A stretch of DNA of 64,000 nt from Liriodendron chinense (taxonomy: Eukaryota > Streptophyta > Magnoliopsida > Magnoliales > Magnoliaceae), in assembly GCA_003013855.2 (NCBI GenBank), contig PVNU02001287.1:372001-436000 (forward strand), written 5' to 3'. A program made the position numbers and the translations under genes. Positions 20,898 to 31,901 of this stretch are shown here, piece by piece. The notes under the pieces are model-generated. The model ran no database searches. It was not told the DNA's origin and saw only the letters and a list, made by a program, of their open reading frames with translations. Within the stretch, counting starts at the first letter, position 1, and the number at the start of each line of letters is the position of its first letter.

Positions 20898-22715
20898 CTT
20901 TTGCATTCAAAAAGGCCTTTTGCTGCACATTATATTTGCGTTTGATTGTGCATAGGTCCTTTAGAAACTTGGCATAAGAATGGATTTGTTTAATGACATC
21001 AAGCAATGGAATGTTTATCTTGACTTGTCTGAAAATCTCTAAAATATCATGAGAGTTTGGGAGAGATTTTAGAGCAACCAATCTTGAAGGTAATGGTGCT
21101 ACGGGCTTATAAACGTGTTTCATTTCTTGTGGGGCTGAGTTAGATCCGTCTGAGTTAGATCCATCCTCATCCTCAGAATTTACCAGATCATTAGGCTTGT
21201 CGGCCTTCACCAGAATAGATTTGTCAATTTGGTTACCACTCTCTACATGTTGGTTGGGGAGATTAGGGATGCTTACTTCATGTACTTACTTTGGATTGGG
21301 CTGAGGTTGGACCATAAAGGTCCCTTCCCTAGCATTCAAGCGTCCCTTAATCTCATCAACCGAGACTTTAAGCTCTTGGAACAAATGCTGTTTTGTTTGA
21401 TTTATTTGCATTTGCCCTTGGATAAACAACTTTAGGGTATCCTCCATTAAGAATTGAGGTGGGGCCATGTTTTGCATGGGTGGCCCTCCTTAAGAGTTGG
21501 TAGGATTACCCATGGGATTATTCTTCGAACTGAAATTTGGGTGGTTCTCCAAGTAGAGTTATACGTGTTACCCACCGGTCCATTAAAAGGCCGTTGATAT
21601 CCATATGTGGCATTTGCATGTTCTTGTAACACCTCTTGAAATGCAGGAATTGTAGGACAATCTTGCGTAGCGTGTATATTAGTGGCACGAATTCCACATA
21701 TGTTCTCAATAGCTTCATTGGACTTTGAAACTCCACTCTTACTAAGTTCCATAGCCTCGATCTTCCTTGTGAGGTTGGCTATCTTTGCGTTCACATCATC
21801 TTCTTCTTTAAGAATATAGATGCCTCCATTTTCCTTTTGTTGAAGAGGCTTAAGATTACTAGATTTGTCTGAGGTATCCCATGATTGGGCATTCTCATCC
21901 AACATATCCAAGTAACTCCAAGCTTTATCTGGATTTTTACTCATAAACTCGCTGTTGCACATCATTTCTACGAATTGGCGCATGTTGGAACCATTATTGA
22001 AGAAGTTTATGATTCGCCAGCTTTCGTAGCCATAATGTGGGCAAGTAAGTAGGAGGTCTTTAAACCTTTCCCAATATTGGAAGAATGATTCATTCTCTTT
22101 AACCGAAAAATTCATTATAACTCTTTGAAGGGTATTCGTTTTATGAGCTGGGAAGATCTTTTTCAAGAATTCCCAAGTCATCTCATTCCATGACCCTATG
22201 AATGTGGTCTAAGAGAGTGGAGCCAACTCTTGGCTCTTTCTTTCAATGAAAATGGAAAAATTTTAAGTTTAATGGCATCTTCTGAAACATTAGCATATTG
22301 CAAAGTAGCTACCACTTCTTCTAATTCCTTTAAGTGTAAATATGGGCTTTCAAAGTCTAGCCCATGGAAATTTAATAAGAGTTGAATCACAACCGGCTTT
22401 ATATTAATGTTTCCCTCGGTTAGTGGTAAAACCAGGCACGAGGGTATAGTTGTACGGGCTGGTTGTAGGTAGTCCCGTAAAGATTTCATTGGAGGAATAT
22501 TGTGTACCTCATTCTCTCCTACTCCCTCTTGATTTGCGTTTGTAGTTGGAGTAGGGGGGAGGATTCCTTAAAGGTGTTTGATCCATACTCCCCAAACTAT
22601 CACAAAGCTCTTGGTATTTTCGGACTCGTCTATGGACTGATAATGGTCCAACTAGACCACTTTTGGATTGCAGAAGATTGGTGTGGTCACATTTCCAACG
22701 GGACATAAACCACAC
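20898..22715 (-). pseudogene. Ath-2 gag, interrupted by Ath-1
   Basis: Minus-strand Athila-type gag in several frames. 22509-22715 is the N-terminus. 22196-22489 has SLRDYLQPARTTIPSC and IKLKIFPFSLKERAKSWL. 21447-22181 has EFLKKIFPAHKTNTLQRVIMNF and YWERFKDLLLTCPHYGY. 21286-21477 and 20898-21210 form the linker. The zinc knuckle has lost a cysteine: CGIRATNIHATQDC, with Arg where Ath-1 has Cys. The frame stops where the Ath-1 LTR was inserted (KRKYNVQQKAFLNAK). Its pol would lie left of Ath-1, outside the window. Confidence 0.88.
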
Positions 22716-22961
22716 AACTAAGATCTAAACTAATCCTAAGTCCTAAAACAGAATTTAACAAAAATCGAAAAATCTGTAAAAAAAAAACACTAAGTTAGAA
22801 GGATATTACCCGATTCACTTGAACTATAGAAGAATTCCTACAAAACAAAACAACTTGTTAGTTCTAAGAAATAAAAAAAAACCTATCCACTTCTACTCCT
22901 ACAGCCACTAAAATAATCTATAACTGTTTATCTAAAATCCCTGGCAACGATGCCAAAAACT
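22716..22961 (-). other. Ath-2 leader with PBS at 22938-22955
   Basis: The PBS complement reads TCCCTGGCAACGATGCCA, the tRNA-Asp-type block with three transitions at CpG or CCGG positions. The leader is A-rich and non-coding. Confidence 0.8.
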
Positions 22962-23615
22962 TATTCGCTTGCCTCAAGTGTAAGGCTGAGATGTAGTAAT
23001 AATTCTCAGTAAGACCGAGGTCAATCCACAGGGAATTAGGTAAACCAATTTTAATTATTCCAGCAACTTCAAATTCAATTAATTTAGAAGTTCAACTTCA
23101 TAAACTAACTTAAAATAGTAACTTGTAAAATCTGTAATTTGAACGAAACTAAGGCCTCATGGATCCACTTGTGGGAGCCCTCATGTGAGTTCACTCATCC
23201 AAGTATAACACAACTAGAATTGAAGTTCTATCTCTCTTCTAGTTGGAAGATATAGCATTCAAACACAAACAATCCCCATTCAAGTTGAAGAATAAGCTTC
23301 TAGTTCTAATGAAGCACGTAGAAGTCAAATATGTAGCCTTCGAAGTAATAACCATGCCAATGGACTAATGGTATGCTCAGGGGTTACTACAATTTGAATC
23401 TAAACAATCCAAACGTGATAATCTCAGAAAATTTGCAAGGAACCCATGTCCGAAGCACATGAACTCAAATAAAACATCCAAAAATACCAATTTTTATTCA
23501 AACTAGAACTCAAAATCCAACTTAAAGTAGAGTACTTGAATTAAAACAAATTCAACATGATTACTACCCACAAACTTCAACTCTTAGCCTTATCTAAGAG
23601 GTTCTAGCCAAGTAT
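22962..23615 (-). repeat. Ath-2 5' LTR, left part
   Basis: This starts TATTCGC (a decayed TGTTCGC) next to the PBS and ends in AGTAT at 23611-23615, the target site of Ath-3. The leader hairpin at 23581-23600 has arms CTCTTAG and CTAAGAG. It continues at 33551. Confidence 0.85.
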
Positions 23616-23867
23616 TGTTGAGCTCTTAATTGTGCATATTCCAAACCCAATTCATCACTCATTATGCAAGGTTTGTATGGTCTATAGGCTAATTTAATGC
23701 ATGTTTTGTGACTACAGGACTGAGAGTGGTTCCACCCAATTGAAGACAAAAAGGGCTCATTTGGCATCATTTTGATGAAGATTATTTGAGGATCAAAGAA
23801 GAAAAGAAGAGAGAAAGTGAAAGAAAGAAGCAAGGAAAAAGAAGAAAAAGAAGCTTGGAAGACTGCC

Positions 23868-24184
23868 GACTGGTCATGACCGGTCGGCCAAGAGAGCCAG
23901 ACCGGTCAAGACCGGCCAGCTATGAAGGCTAGAATATCAATGAATGAGGCCGACCGGTCATGACCGGTCGGCCAGGACTGCTGGACCAATGATAAACAGG
24001 CCCGACCGGTCTTGACCGGTCGGGCATACTTGCTGGAATGATATTGAAGAAGGCCCACCGGTCTTGACCGATCGACCATGGTCACTGGAATGTAGCTGAA
24101 GACGTCCTGACCGGTCATGATCGGTCGGACATGGTTGCTGGAGTGGTCAGATATTGAGGCCGACCGGTTGTGACCGGTCGGCCA
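23868..24184. promoter_or_regulatory. GACCGGTC array, paired palindromes, Ath-3 5' LTR
   Basis: Seven units spaced about 40-55 bp apart. Each holds two GACCGGTC octamers (or decayed forms) separated by two bases (AT, AA, TT or GT) and often flanked by GGCC. With spacer AT and both flanks the unit is a perfect 26-bp palindrome. The array ends about 103 bp upstream of the TATA box. The 3' LTR carries the same array at 32153-32468 with less decay. Confidence 0.85.
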
Positions 24185-24286
24185 TGCGTAAGAAGTTAGA
24201 AACTTCCAATTTCAGCCCGATTTTCTCTGCGCTGCGTAACTCTTACGCAATTTCTCGATTCTTCCGAAGTTGTGGAGCCTCCAGAC

Positions 24287-24295
24287 TATAAAAGG
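24287..24295 (+). promoter_or_regulatory. TATA box of Ath-3 5' LTR
   Basis: TATAAAAGG in the context CCAGACTATAAAAGGACACC. It matches the position and sequence of the TATA boxes in the other Athila LTRs. Confidence 0.75.
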
Positions 24296-24453
24296 ACACC
24301 TAGAGATCGTTCCTAGGGTATCCTAGAAGCGTTCAAGCGAGGTTGGAGGCTGTGGAAGTGGAGATTGGAGTTTCACAACTCCTTTTGGTTTGCTTTGCTG
24401 TTTTCATATTTTTTATAGTTGTTTCATGTTTCCTTGGATCATGAGCAGCTAAA

Positions 24454-24475
24454 CCTCTTAGCTAGGGCTAAGAGG
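24454..24475 (+). promoter_or_regulatory. Leader RNA hairpin, Ath-3 5' LTR
   Basis: The arms CCTCTTAGC and GCTAAGAGG form 9 bp with the loop TAGG, 167 nt after the TATA box. The 3' LTR copy (32739-32760) has one change in the stem. Confidence 0.65.
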
Positions 24476-25266
24476 TGAAGCTTGTAGTGGATCCAAGATG
24501 TTTTAATTCGTAGTTAAGTGGTTTTAAGTGTGGAATTCATGATTATGAACTAAGGTTTGAAGTTTATACAAGTTTTTGAGTAGTTTTTCTTAGTCTTATG
24601 ATGACTCATGGATGTTTGGGAGAATTACTTAATAGCTTACTTGGTTTGTGACGGTCTAGACTTGTATGATCCGAGGAATCGGAGTGCGCTCTAGTACTAT
24701 GCTCTTCATAAAGGAACTTCTCACCAAAGTTCTACTTTTCTGATTTTTCTGTAATGTGTATGGACTATGCATGTGATTTGAATCCAGTTCAAATCCTGAT
24801 CTAGCCTTGTCTTGTGACAGGACTTGAGGATGGTTATGATTGTGAACTAGACCTTTTGGAAAGGGGAATGACCTATGCAATTGAGCATGCTCAGATCAGC
24901 CTGCATTGAGTGAATCTTATGCATAGAACTTACATATTACAGACTATTTGGTTTAACAGCTCTATCATCCGACTAGATAGACAGGAATGTCGATTCTAGT
25001 TGAGAGAATAAGAAACCACAGCGGATTAAACATCAAGGATTGCTACAAGTGGATCCTTGAACTCCTAGTGCCTTCTTATAATTAGTTACTTTCGATTTAA
25101 TTCAACTTTTGTTACTCATATCAAACTCATACAAGAATCTGGTTAGTAGAATAGACACTTGTGGATGAGTTTGTGAAATCCTACATAAGTCCCTGTGGAT
25201 CGACCTCGGTCTTACCGAGTTTATTACTACATCGCAACCCTACACTTGGGGAAGCGAACAAGTTTT

Positions 25267-25284
25267 TGGCGCCGTTGCCGGGAA
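25267..25284 (+). promoter_or_regulatory. Ath-3 primer-binding site
   Basis: TGGCGCCGTTGCCGGGAA matches the tRNA-Asp-type PBS TGGCGCCGTTGCCGGGGA except for one base near its end. It starts six bases after the LTR. Confidence 0.9.
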
Positions 25285-25828
25285 ATTTTGACGGTTTTCA
25301 CAAATTTCTTAAATTAGTATCTATTTAGGATTTTTAGAATTTTAGGACTAACTTAGTTTGTTTATTTGATTTTTCTTTTCAGGGATTTCTAGGAAGCTGA
25401 AGAAGACACAAGGATTTTAAGTGCGAATCAGGTTCTATCTTTCTACACCTTACTCTTCTCCTTCTCCTATTCATTCCTATATTATTCATCTCTTGTAGAG
25501 TGGGTGGAGACTCCTTTTGGATCTCTAAAAGGTTGGCCTTTTTGCCACCTGGATTCCTATTGGTCGGCTCTGCCGCCTTGGATCACCTTGTGCTCAGAGA
25601 TTTCTTTTCTCATCTCTACTCCTCTTTCTCCTTCTTCTGCATTTTTTCTCAAAAGATTCAAAGAGTGGGTGGGGAGTTCTCTGAACCCCTATTGACCAGG
25701 AGAAATCGGTCTCTATCCTTGCTTCTGGCCTAGCCATTGCAAGACACCTTGTGCTTCGGTCTTAGAGAAGAGTTAAGAAAAGGGAGGAAGAATTCTTCTT
25801 TCTTTCTGTTTCTTATTTTTGGTTTTGC
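25285..25828 (+). other. Ath-3 untranslated leader
   Basis: Non-coding leader, similar to the leaders of Ath-1 (7926-8463) and Ath-4 (41732-42338) in the reverse sense, including the shared tract around GAGTGGGTGGAGACTCC. The short ORFs at 25500-25733 are not shared as protein and are left out. Confidence 0.75.
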
Positions 25829-26960
25829 ATGCCACCTTGGGCTCGGGATTCCAATAACCGACTCATAAGTGAAGGGGGGATAGTAGAAGGAATTGATAGA
25901 GAGCCTCGTGCTAGGAGACATCTAGACTCTCCAAGGTTTAAGGACCTATTAAACGCATGCCTACATCATGGCTATGAAATTTGGCGGGTTATAAGCTTTT
26001 TCTATGAAGGACTGACTTCACCCATGCGCCAATTTGTAGAGATGATGTGTAATGGGGAGTTCATGAATAAGGAAGCTGATGAAGCATAGGATAATTTAGA
26101 AGAATTGGCTGAGAGTGCACAGTCTTGGGATACATCTAAACCAACAAATTCCAAGACTGGCCAACAAAAGGAGAAGGGAGGAATGTATGTCTTATCAGAA
26201 GAAGATAGTATAAGTGCACGGTTGGCTAGCTTCACAAGAAAGGTCGAAGCCATGGAATTAAGGAAAGGAGAAACAATCAACTCCACTGAGGTTGAAACTG
26301 TTTGTGGAAATTGTGCTGGAAATCAACATGCTACACCAGATTGTCCCACAATTTCAGCAGTCCAAGGCATCTTACAAGAACAAACAAATGCCATAAACAG
26401 TTATCAACAGCAATATGGTGCTCCAAACTCAAACACGTTTAATCCTAATTGGAAGAACCATCCCAACTTCAGTTGGAGGAATGGGCCCAATGCAAATGCA
26501 AACAACACTCCAAAAGTATCACTAGAAGAGATGTTGGGTGCATTCGTATCGGTCCAGAATGAGTATAACAAGACAAATTCTCTAAAAATAGATGGGTTCA
26601 TGCAAGAGCAATTGAAATTCAATCAAAATTCAAACCAAGCCATCAATGAATTAAAAACATCTCTGGCTAGAGTTGAAGCTCACCTTAGTATTAGAGAGAA
26701 GGGCACACTTCCTGCTCAACCTCTTCCTAACCCAAGGACCCAGTATGAGATACAAGATGCAAGCTCATCCTCCCACCATACGGAACATGTCCAAGCTATC
26801 ACCACTTTGAGAAGTGGGAAAGAAATTGACAAATCTAATCCGATGAAGGCTTCAAATCCTAAGGATCCGAAAATTCCCAAAGAGGATGATAGCCCAAACA
26901 ATATTCCACAAGAGAAAGAACCGGAAAGACAATACAAGCCGGTTGCCCCATTTCCACAAA
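25829..26960 (+). pseudogene. Ath-3 gag with internal deletion and stop
   Basis: Starts MPPWARDSNNRLISEGG, matching the Ath-1 and Ath-4 gag starts. After RARRHLDSP the protein jumps directly to RFKDLLNACLHHGYEIW, so most of the capsid-type domain (roughly 180-200 residues in Ath-1) is deleted in frame. A TAG stop at 26087-26089 follows NKEADEA. The frame then runs on without a break into pol. The zinc knuckle CGNCAGNQHATPDC (about 26303-26344) is intact. Gag needs its capsid part to form particles, so this copy would depend on others. Confidence 0.9.
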
Positions 26961-29900
26961 GGTTGATTTCACCTAAACCTTTAGATAAAAATCTGGAGAT
27001 TCTGGAAGTTTTCAAGCAGGTGAAGATCAACATCCCGCTGTTGGATGCAATAAAACAAATACCATCTTATGCCAAATTTCTAAAGGAATTGTGTACAGTA
27101 AAAAGGAAACATAACGTTCACAACAAAGTTCTTTTGGCTGAGAATTTGAGCGCCATCATCAAACAAGAGGTGCCCCAAAAATACAAGGATCCAGGTAGTC
27201 CAACCATCTCATGCATCATAGGAGACTACCAGATTAAACAAGCCCTACTCGACTTGGGGGCAAGTGTGAATCTCATTCCATACTCGGTCTACGAACAACT
27301 TGGGTTAGGTGAATTGAAACCCACCAAAACCACACTCCAACTTGCTGATAGATCCATCCGGATACCGAGAGGAATGATAGAGGATGTTCTAGTCCAAGTT
27401 GATAAATTCTACTACCCAGTAGATTTTATTGTCTTGGACACACATCCCGTGATAGGCACTAGTGCTCAAATTCCCGTCATACTTGGACGACCGTTTCTAG
27501 CTACCTCAAATGCCATTATCAATTGTAGAAACGGACTTGTACAAATGTCCTTTGGAAATATGACCCTTGAGCTTAACATATTTGATTTATGCAAACAACC
27601 GCGGGAAGTTGATGATGATGTCCACGAATTAAACATGATCGAATCATTCGTGGAGGATACAGTCCCCTTATCACTATTTTCCAACCCTTTGGAGGCATTT
27701 ATGGCCTATTCTCATGAGACAAATGAATACACAATACAAGAGATGGATGCCATGCTAGAGATGATGCCAGTACTTGACAATAAAAGATGGAGGGCCCCAA
27801 TTGAACCTTTGCCTGTAAATGAGAACAAGGCCCTCCCATCCAACATCAAGGCACCAACACTCGACCTAAAACCATTGCCAAGTGAGCTAAAGTATGCTTA
27901 TTTAGGTCGAGATGAGACATATCCAGTGGTGATTTCTTCCCACTTGGATGAGGAACAAGAGAGTACGTTAATAGCCACTCTATTAGAGCACAAGAGTGCC
28001 ATCGGATGGTCAATTGCGGATCTCAAAGGCATAGATCCACTGATTTGTACTCACCGCATACACCTTGAGGAAAATGCAAAAACATCCCGGCAACCACAAA
28101 GACGACTAAATCCAAACATGAAGGATGTGGTTAAGGCCGAAGTGGTGAAACTATTGGATGTAGGTATTATTTACCCAATATCCGATAGCCAATGGGTGAG
28201 TCCAACTCAAGTAGTGCCTAAGAAATCCGGAATAACCATCGTAGCTAATGCCAATAACGAACTCGTGCCAACTAGAGTTACAACCGGTTGGAGAATGTGC
28301 ATTGACTACAGGAAGCTAAACACTGTCACGAGGAAAGATCACTTCCCCCTACCGTTTGTTGATCAGATTTTAGAACGGTTGGCGGGTCATTCCCATTTTT
28401 GCTTCCTTGATGGCTATTCAGGGTACAACCAAATAGAAATTGCCCGTGAAGATCAAGAAAAGACTACATTCACATGTCCATTTGGCACGTTCGCCTATCG
28501 ACGGATGCCCTTTGGACTATGTAATGCCCCTGCCACCTTTCAGCGTTGCATGATGAGCATCTTTTCTGACATGGTGGGGACCATTCTCGAAGTCTTCATG
28601 GACGATTTTTCCGTATTCGGTTGTAGCTTTGATGAGTGCCTTGAGCACTTGAAATCTGTGCTGAAAAGATGTGAGGAGAAGAACCTTGTGCTCAATTGGG
28701 AGAAGTGCCACTTCATGGTTCAAAAGGGAATTGTACTTGGCCATATCGTTTCACAAAATGGAATTGAGGTGGACAAGGCAAAAATTGATCTTATCTCTAA
28801 CCTCCCACCACCCAAAAACATACGAGATATCCAGTCCTTTTTAGGACACGCAGGATTTTACAGAAGGTTTATAAAGGACTTCAGTTCACTCTCTCGCCCT
28901 TTATGTAACCTACTTCAAAAGGAAAATTCATTCGAGTGGAATGAAGAATGTCAAAAGGCCTTTACCACCCTTAAAGGTATGTTGACATGTGCTCCAATAA
29001 TGCAACCACCTGATTGGTGCCTTCCTTTTGAGAGTATGTGCGATGCTAGCGACTATGCTATTGGGGCCGTGCTAGGCCAAAGAAAAGATAAAAAGCCATG
29101 TGTCATCAACTATGCAAGTAGAACCCTAAACTCAGCCCAAGCAAACTACACCACTACTGAAAAAGAACTTTTAGCCGTAGTTTTTGCCTTGGACAAGCTT
29201 AGATCCTACTTGATTGGATCCAAGATCATTATATTCACTGACCATGCCGCGCTTAAGTATCTTCTTTCTAAGAAGGATGCTAAACCACGGTTGTTAAGAT
29301 GGATCCTTCTACTCCAAGAATTCGACATAGAAATACGTGATAAGAAAGGAGTAGAGAATGTAGTAGCTGACCACCTCTCTCGACTTGTCCTCACTGATTC
29401 CCCTGAAACGACTGCAATCAATGACATGTTCCCTGATGAACAACTTTTTGCTGTTTCCCAATTACCATGGTATGCGGACATTGCTAACTATCTTACTACA
29501 GGTACAATTCCTACATATTGGAAAAAGCAAGAGAAGGATAGATTCTTCTCGGAGGTGCGGAAATTCCTATGGGACGACCCATACTTATTCAAGTATTGTC
29601 CCGATCAAATCATAAGGAGATGTGTCCCAGATGATGAGCAACAAAGTATCATCTCCTTCTGTCATTCTCAAGCATGTGGTGGCCACTTTTCGGCTAAAAA
29701 GACTACAGCAAAAATTCTGCAATGTGGGTTTTATTGGCCCACTATGTTCAGAGACACACATGAGTTTTGCAAAGCATGTGAACCTTGTCAGAAATTAGGG
29801 GGAATCTCCCGTAGAAATATGATGCCACTCAATCCCATCTTAATAATCGAAATTTTTTATTGTTGGGGCATCGATTTCATGGGCCCATTCCCATCTTCTT

Positions 29901-30754
29901 TTGGCAACCTATACATCTTGCTTGCCGTCGACTATGTTTCCAAATGGGTCGAGGCTATTCCTTGCCGGAATAATGACCATAAAACGGTCATTTGATTTTT
30001 AAAAGAAAATATTCTTTCCCGGTTTGGAACGCCTCGAGTCATCATAAGTGATGGAGGGTCTCACTTTTGCAATCGCCCTGTTGAAACCTTAATGAAGAAA
30101 TATGGCGTAACACACAAAGTGAGCACTCTCTATCACCCACAAACTAGTGGACAAGCTGAGATATCCAATAGGGAAATTAAACACATTTTAGAGAAAACGG
30201 TGAACCCCGATCGCAAGGATTGGTCACTTAGGCTTACCGATGCGCTTTGGGCTTACCGTACAGCTTTCAAAACCCCTATTGGAATGTCCCCCTATAGACT
30301 TGTCTATGGGAAGGCTTGTCACTTGCCTGTGGAGTTGGAACATAGGGCATATTGGGCTATTAAGAAGATGAATTTCAATTCTGACAAAGCAAGCTCGTTA
30401 CGCAAACTACAATTGAATGAACTTGCAGAAATCCGGAATGAAGCTTATGAGAATGCGAGAATTTACAAGGACAAGACGAAGATATTCCATGATAAGAATA
30501 TTCTTCGCAAGACATTCACGATCAATAAAAAAGTCCTCATGTATAATTCTCGCTTACATCTATTTTCGGGAAAATTGAGATCTCGATGGACCGGTCCCTA
30601 CATTGTGCAAACTATCTATCCATATGGGACTGTCGAGCTGTTGAATCCAAGGAACGGCAACATTTTTAAAGCAAATGGGCAGCGATTAAAGCCGTTCTTT
30701 GAGAAATTCCCTTCAGAAGGTATGTCCATACCTCTGAATGATCCTGTGTATTAG
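26105..30754 (+). pseudogene. Ath-3 gag-pol polyprotein: protease, RT, RNase H, integrase
   Basis: One 1296-codon frame (26105-29995) ends at a TGA (29993-29995). The reading continues in the same frame to 30754 (NDPVY stop). Counting from 26105: protease DLGAS near residue 383; RT with MCIDYRKLN, LDGYSGYNQI and catalytic FMDD at 831-834; RNase H with CDASDYAIGAVLGQ near 980, TEKELLAVVFAL and FTDHAALKYL; integrase zinc-binding HHCC (ending CEPCQ), then WGIDFMGPFP near 1257. After the TGA come VIISDGGSHF-type and SGQAEISNREI, so all three DDE residues exist. The TGA replaces the Arg codon of VIRFLKEN and looks like a CGA-to-TGA change. RT and RNase H look intact. Confidence 0.94.
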
Positions 30755-31901
30755 GATGATTGATCTCCTAGTCTGATGGAGGTATAGAGTAGTTAGGATT
30801 AGGATTTTGCTGCTTTTGTTTTCTTTTTCATAGGTTTGTTAGACGGAGGAAGACTTCCACTTTTCACTCTCTCAGGTACTATCATTCCTCACTCCCTTTA
30901 ATTTTCAAATTGCTCTCATGTTTTGCTCATTGCACATCTTTCACATTGAGGACAATGCAAGATTTGGTTGGGGGGTGTAGGATCACTTGGATGAATCCAG
31001 CGTTTTGCAACATTTCAAGCAATCATATGGAAATTTTTTTTCAATTTTTCAAAAATTCGAAACTCTTTTGGAAAACACCGGTTCTATGCATTCAAGTTGA
31101 TATGAGCATAAGAGAAGGAGATATGAAGTGTATGGGGCTGAATGTCTGGAATCTCTCATAGCATAATGGTTTTATATGTGAACTCCCCTATTTTTGTGAT
31201 TGATAGAAAATCTGAACACTTTTACACCTAGTCCACATTACACGATTTTCATGAGTTGAAGGGATTATGTGATTTATGGATTAGCTAGACTTTGAATTAA
31301 GGTATTGAGAAATCAGGCCGGGGTACTTTGTCCATCCTTGTCCATGAGAAAATAATGAAAGATATAGATTTCTAAAAATCCTATCTAATTTAAAAAGAAA
31401 AAGGAAAAGGAAGGATGAAATTGGGAATGATGGAAAAATGGTGGAAAATTCCGATTAGGGCTACCTACTACCAACCGGGGGATGGTCTACCCATAACCAA
31501 AGCCGAAAATGGGACGTAGTGTGAAAGTCGTCGGAAGGACGGTAAGGCAAATTCCTGTCATTGGCTTGATGTGGCTCTATGTACCTTGAGTTCTAGAGTC
31601 CAGTTGACCTATGAAGAAGGTAATCCTAGAAACTCGTGGGATGAATTTCCACCACCCACACTAGGTTGAATTTGTTCAAGTCCTTCTATTTATCAACCAA
31701 TCAGCGGGACTCTCATATGAATGCTTATTATGTTTTGAGGATTTACGGCTTCAACCTTTGACGCCTAATCTTTCTGAATCTTACACTTATGTACCTTGGA
31801 ATGTATAGAAGGATGGTTTCTGAAAGAGAGTTGAGTTTTGAAGAATGGGATTAGTTTCACGCATGTTTTGCTCGGGACTAGCAAAATGCTGGTTGGGGGT
31901 G
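30755..31901 (+). other. Ath-3 3' non-coding region and polypurine tracts
   Basis: There is no envelope-like ORF. An internal tract GGTTGGGGGGTG at 30966-30977 follows a small hairpin (CATTG/CAATG, 30944-30957). The block at about 31315-31555 is shared with Ath-1, Ath-4 and Ath-5. The true 3' polypurine tract, GGTTGGGGGTG, ends at 31901 against the LTR. Confidence 0.8.

Larger units (their letters stand above)
23616..25260 (+). repeat. Ath-3 5' LTR
   Basis: 1645 bp, TGTTGAGCTC...GAAGCGAACA. The GACCGGTC array is at about 23868-24184, the TATA box TATAAAAGG at 24287-24295 and the leader hairpin at 24454-24475. CCTAG-type palindromes just after the TATA box mark the likely start of the transcript. 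Confidence 0.95.

Noticed and set aside
26404..29481. Minus-strand ORFs of 70-105 codons across the Ath-3 pol
   Set aside because: Antisense shadows of the polyprotein frame, with no independent support.
30755..31901. A possible envelope-like gene in Ath-3, as some Athila elements have
   Set aside because: The longest frame is 83 codons, overlaps the internal polypurine tract and conserved block, and has no signal peptide or membrane segment that I can support.
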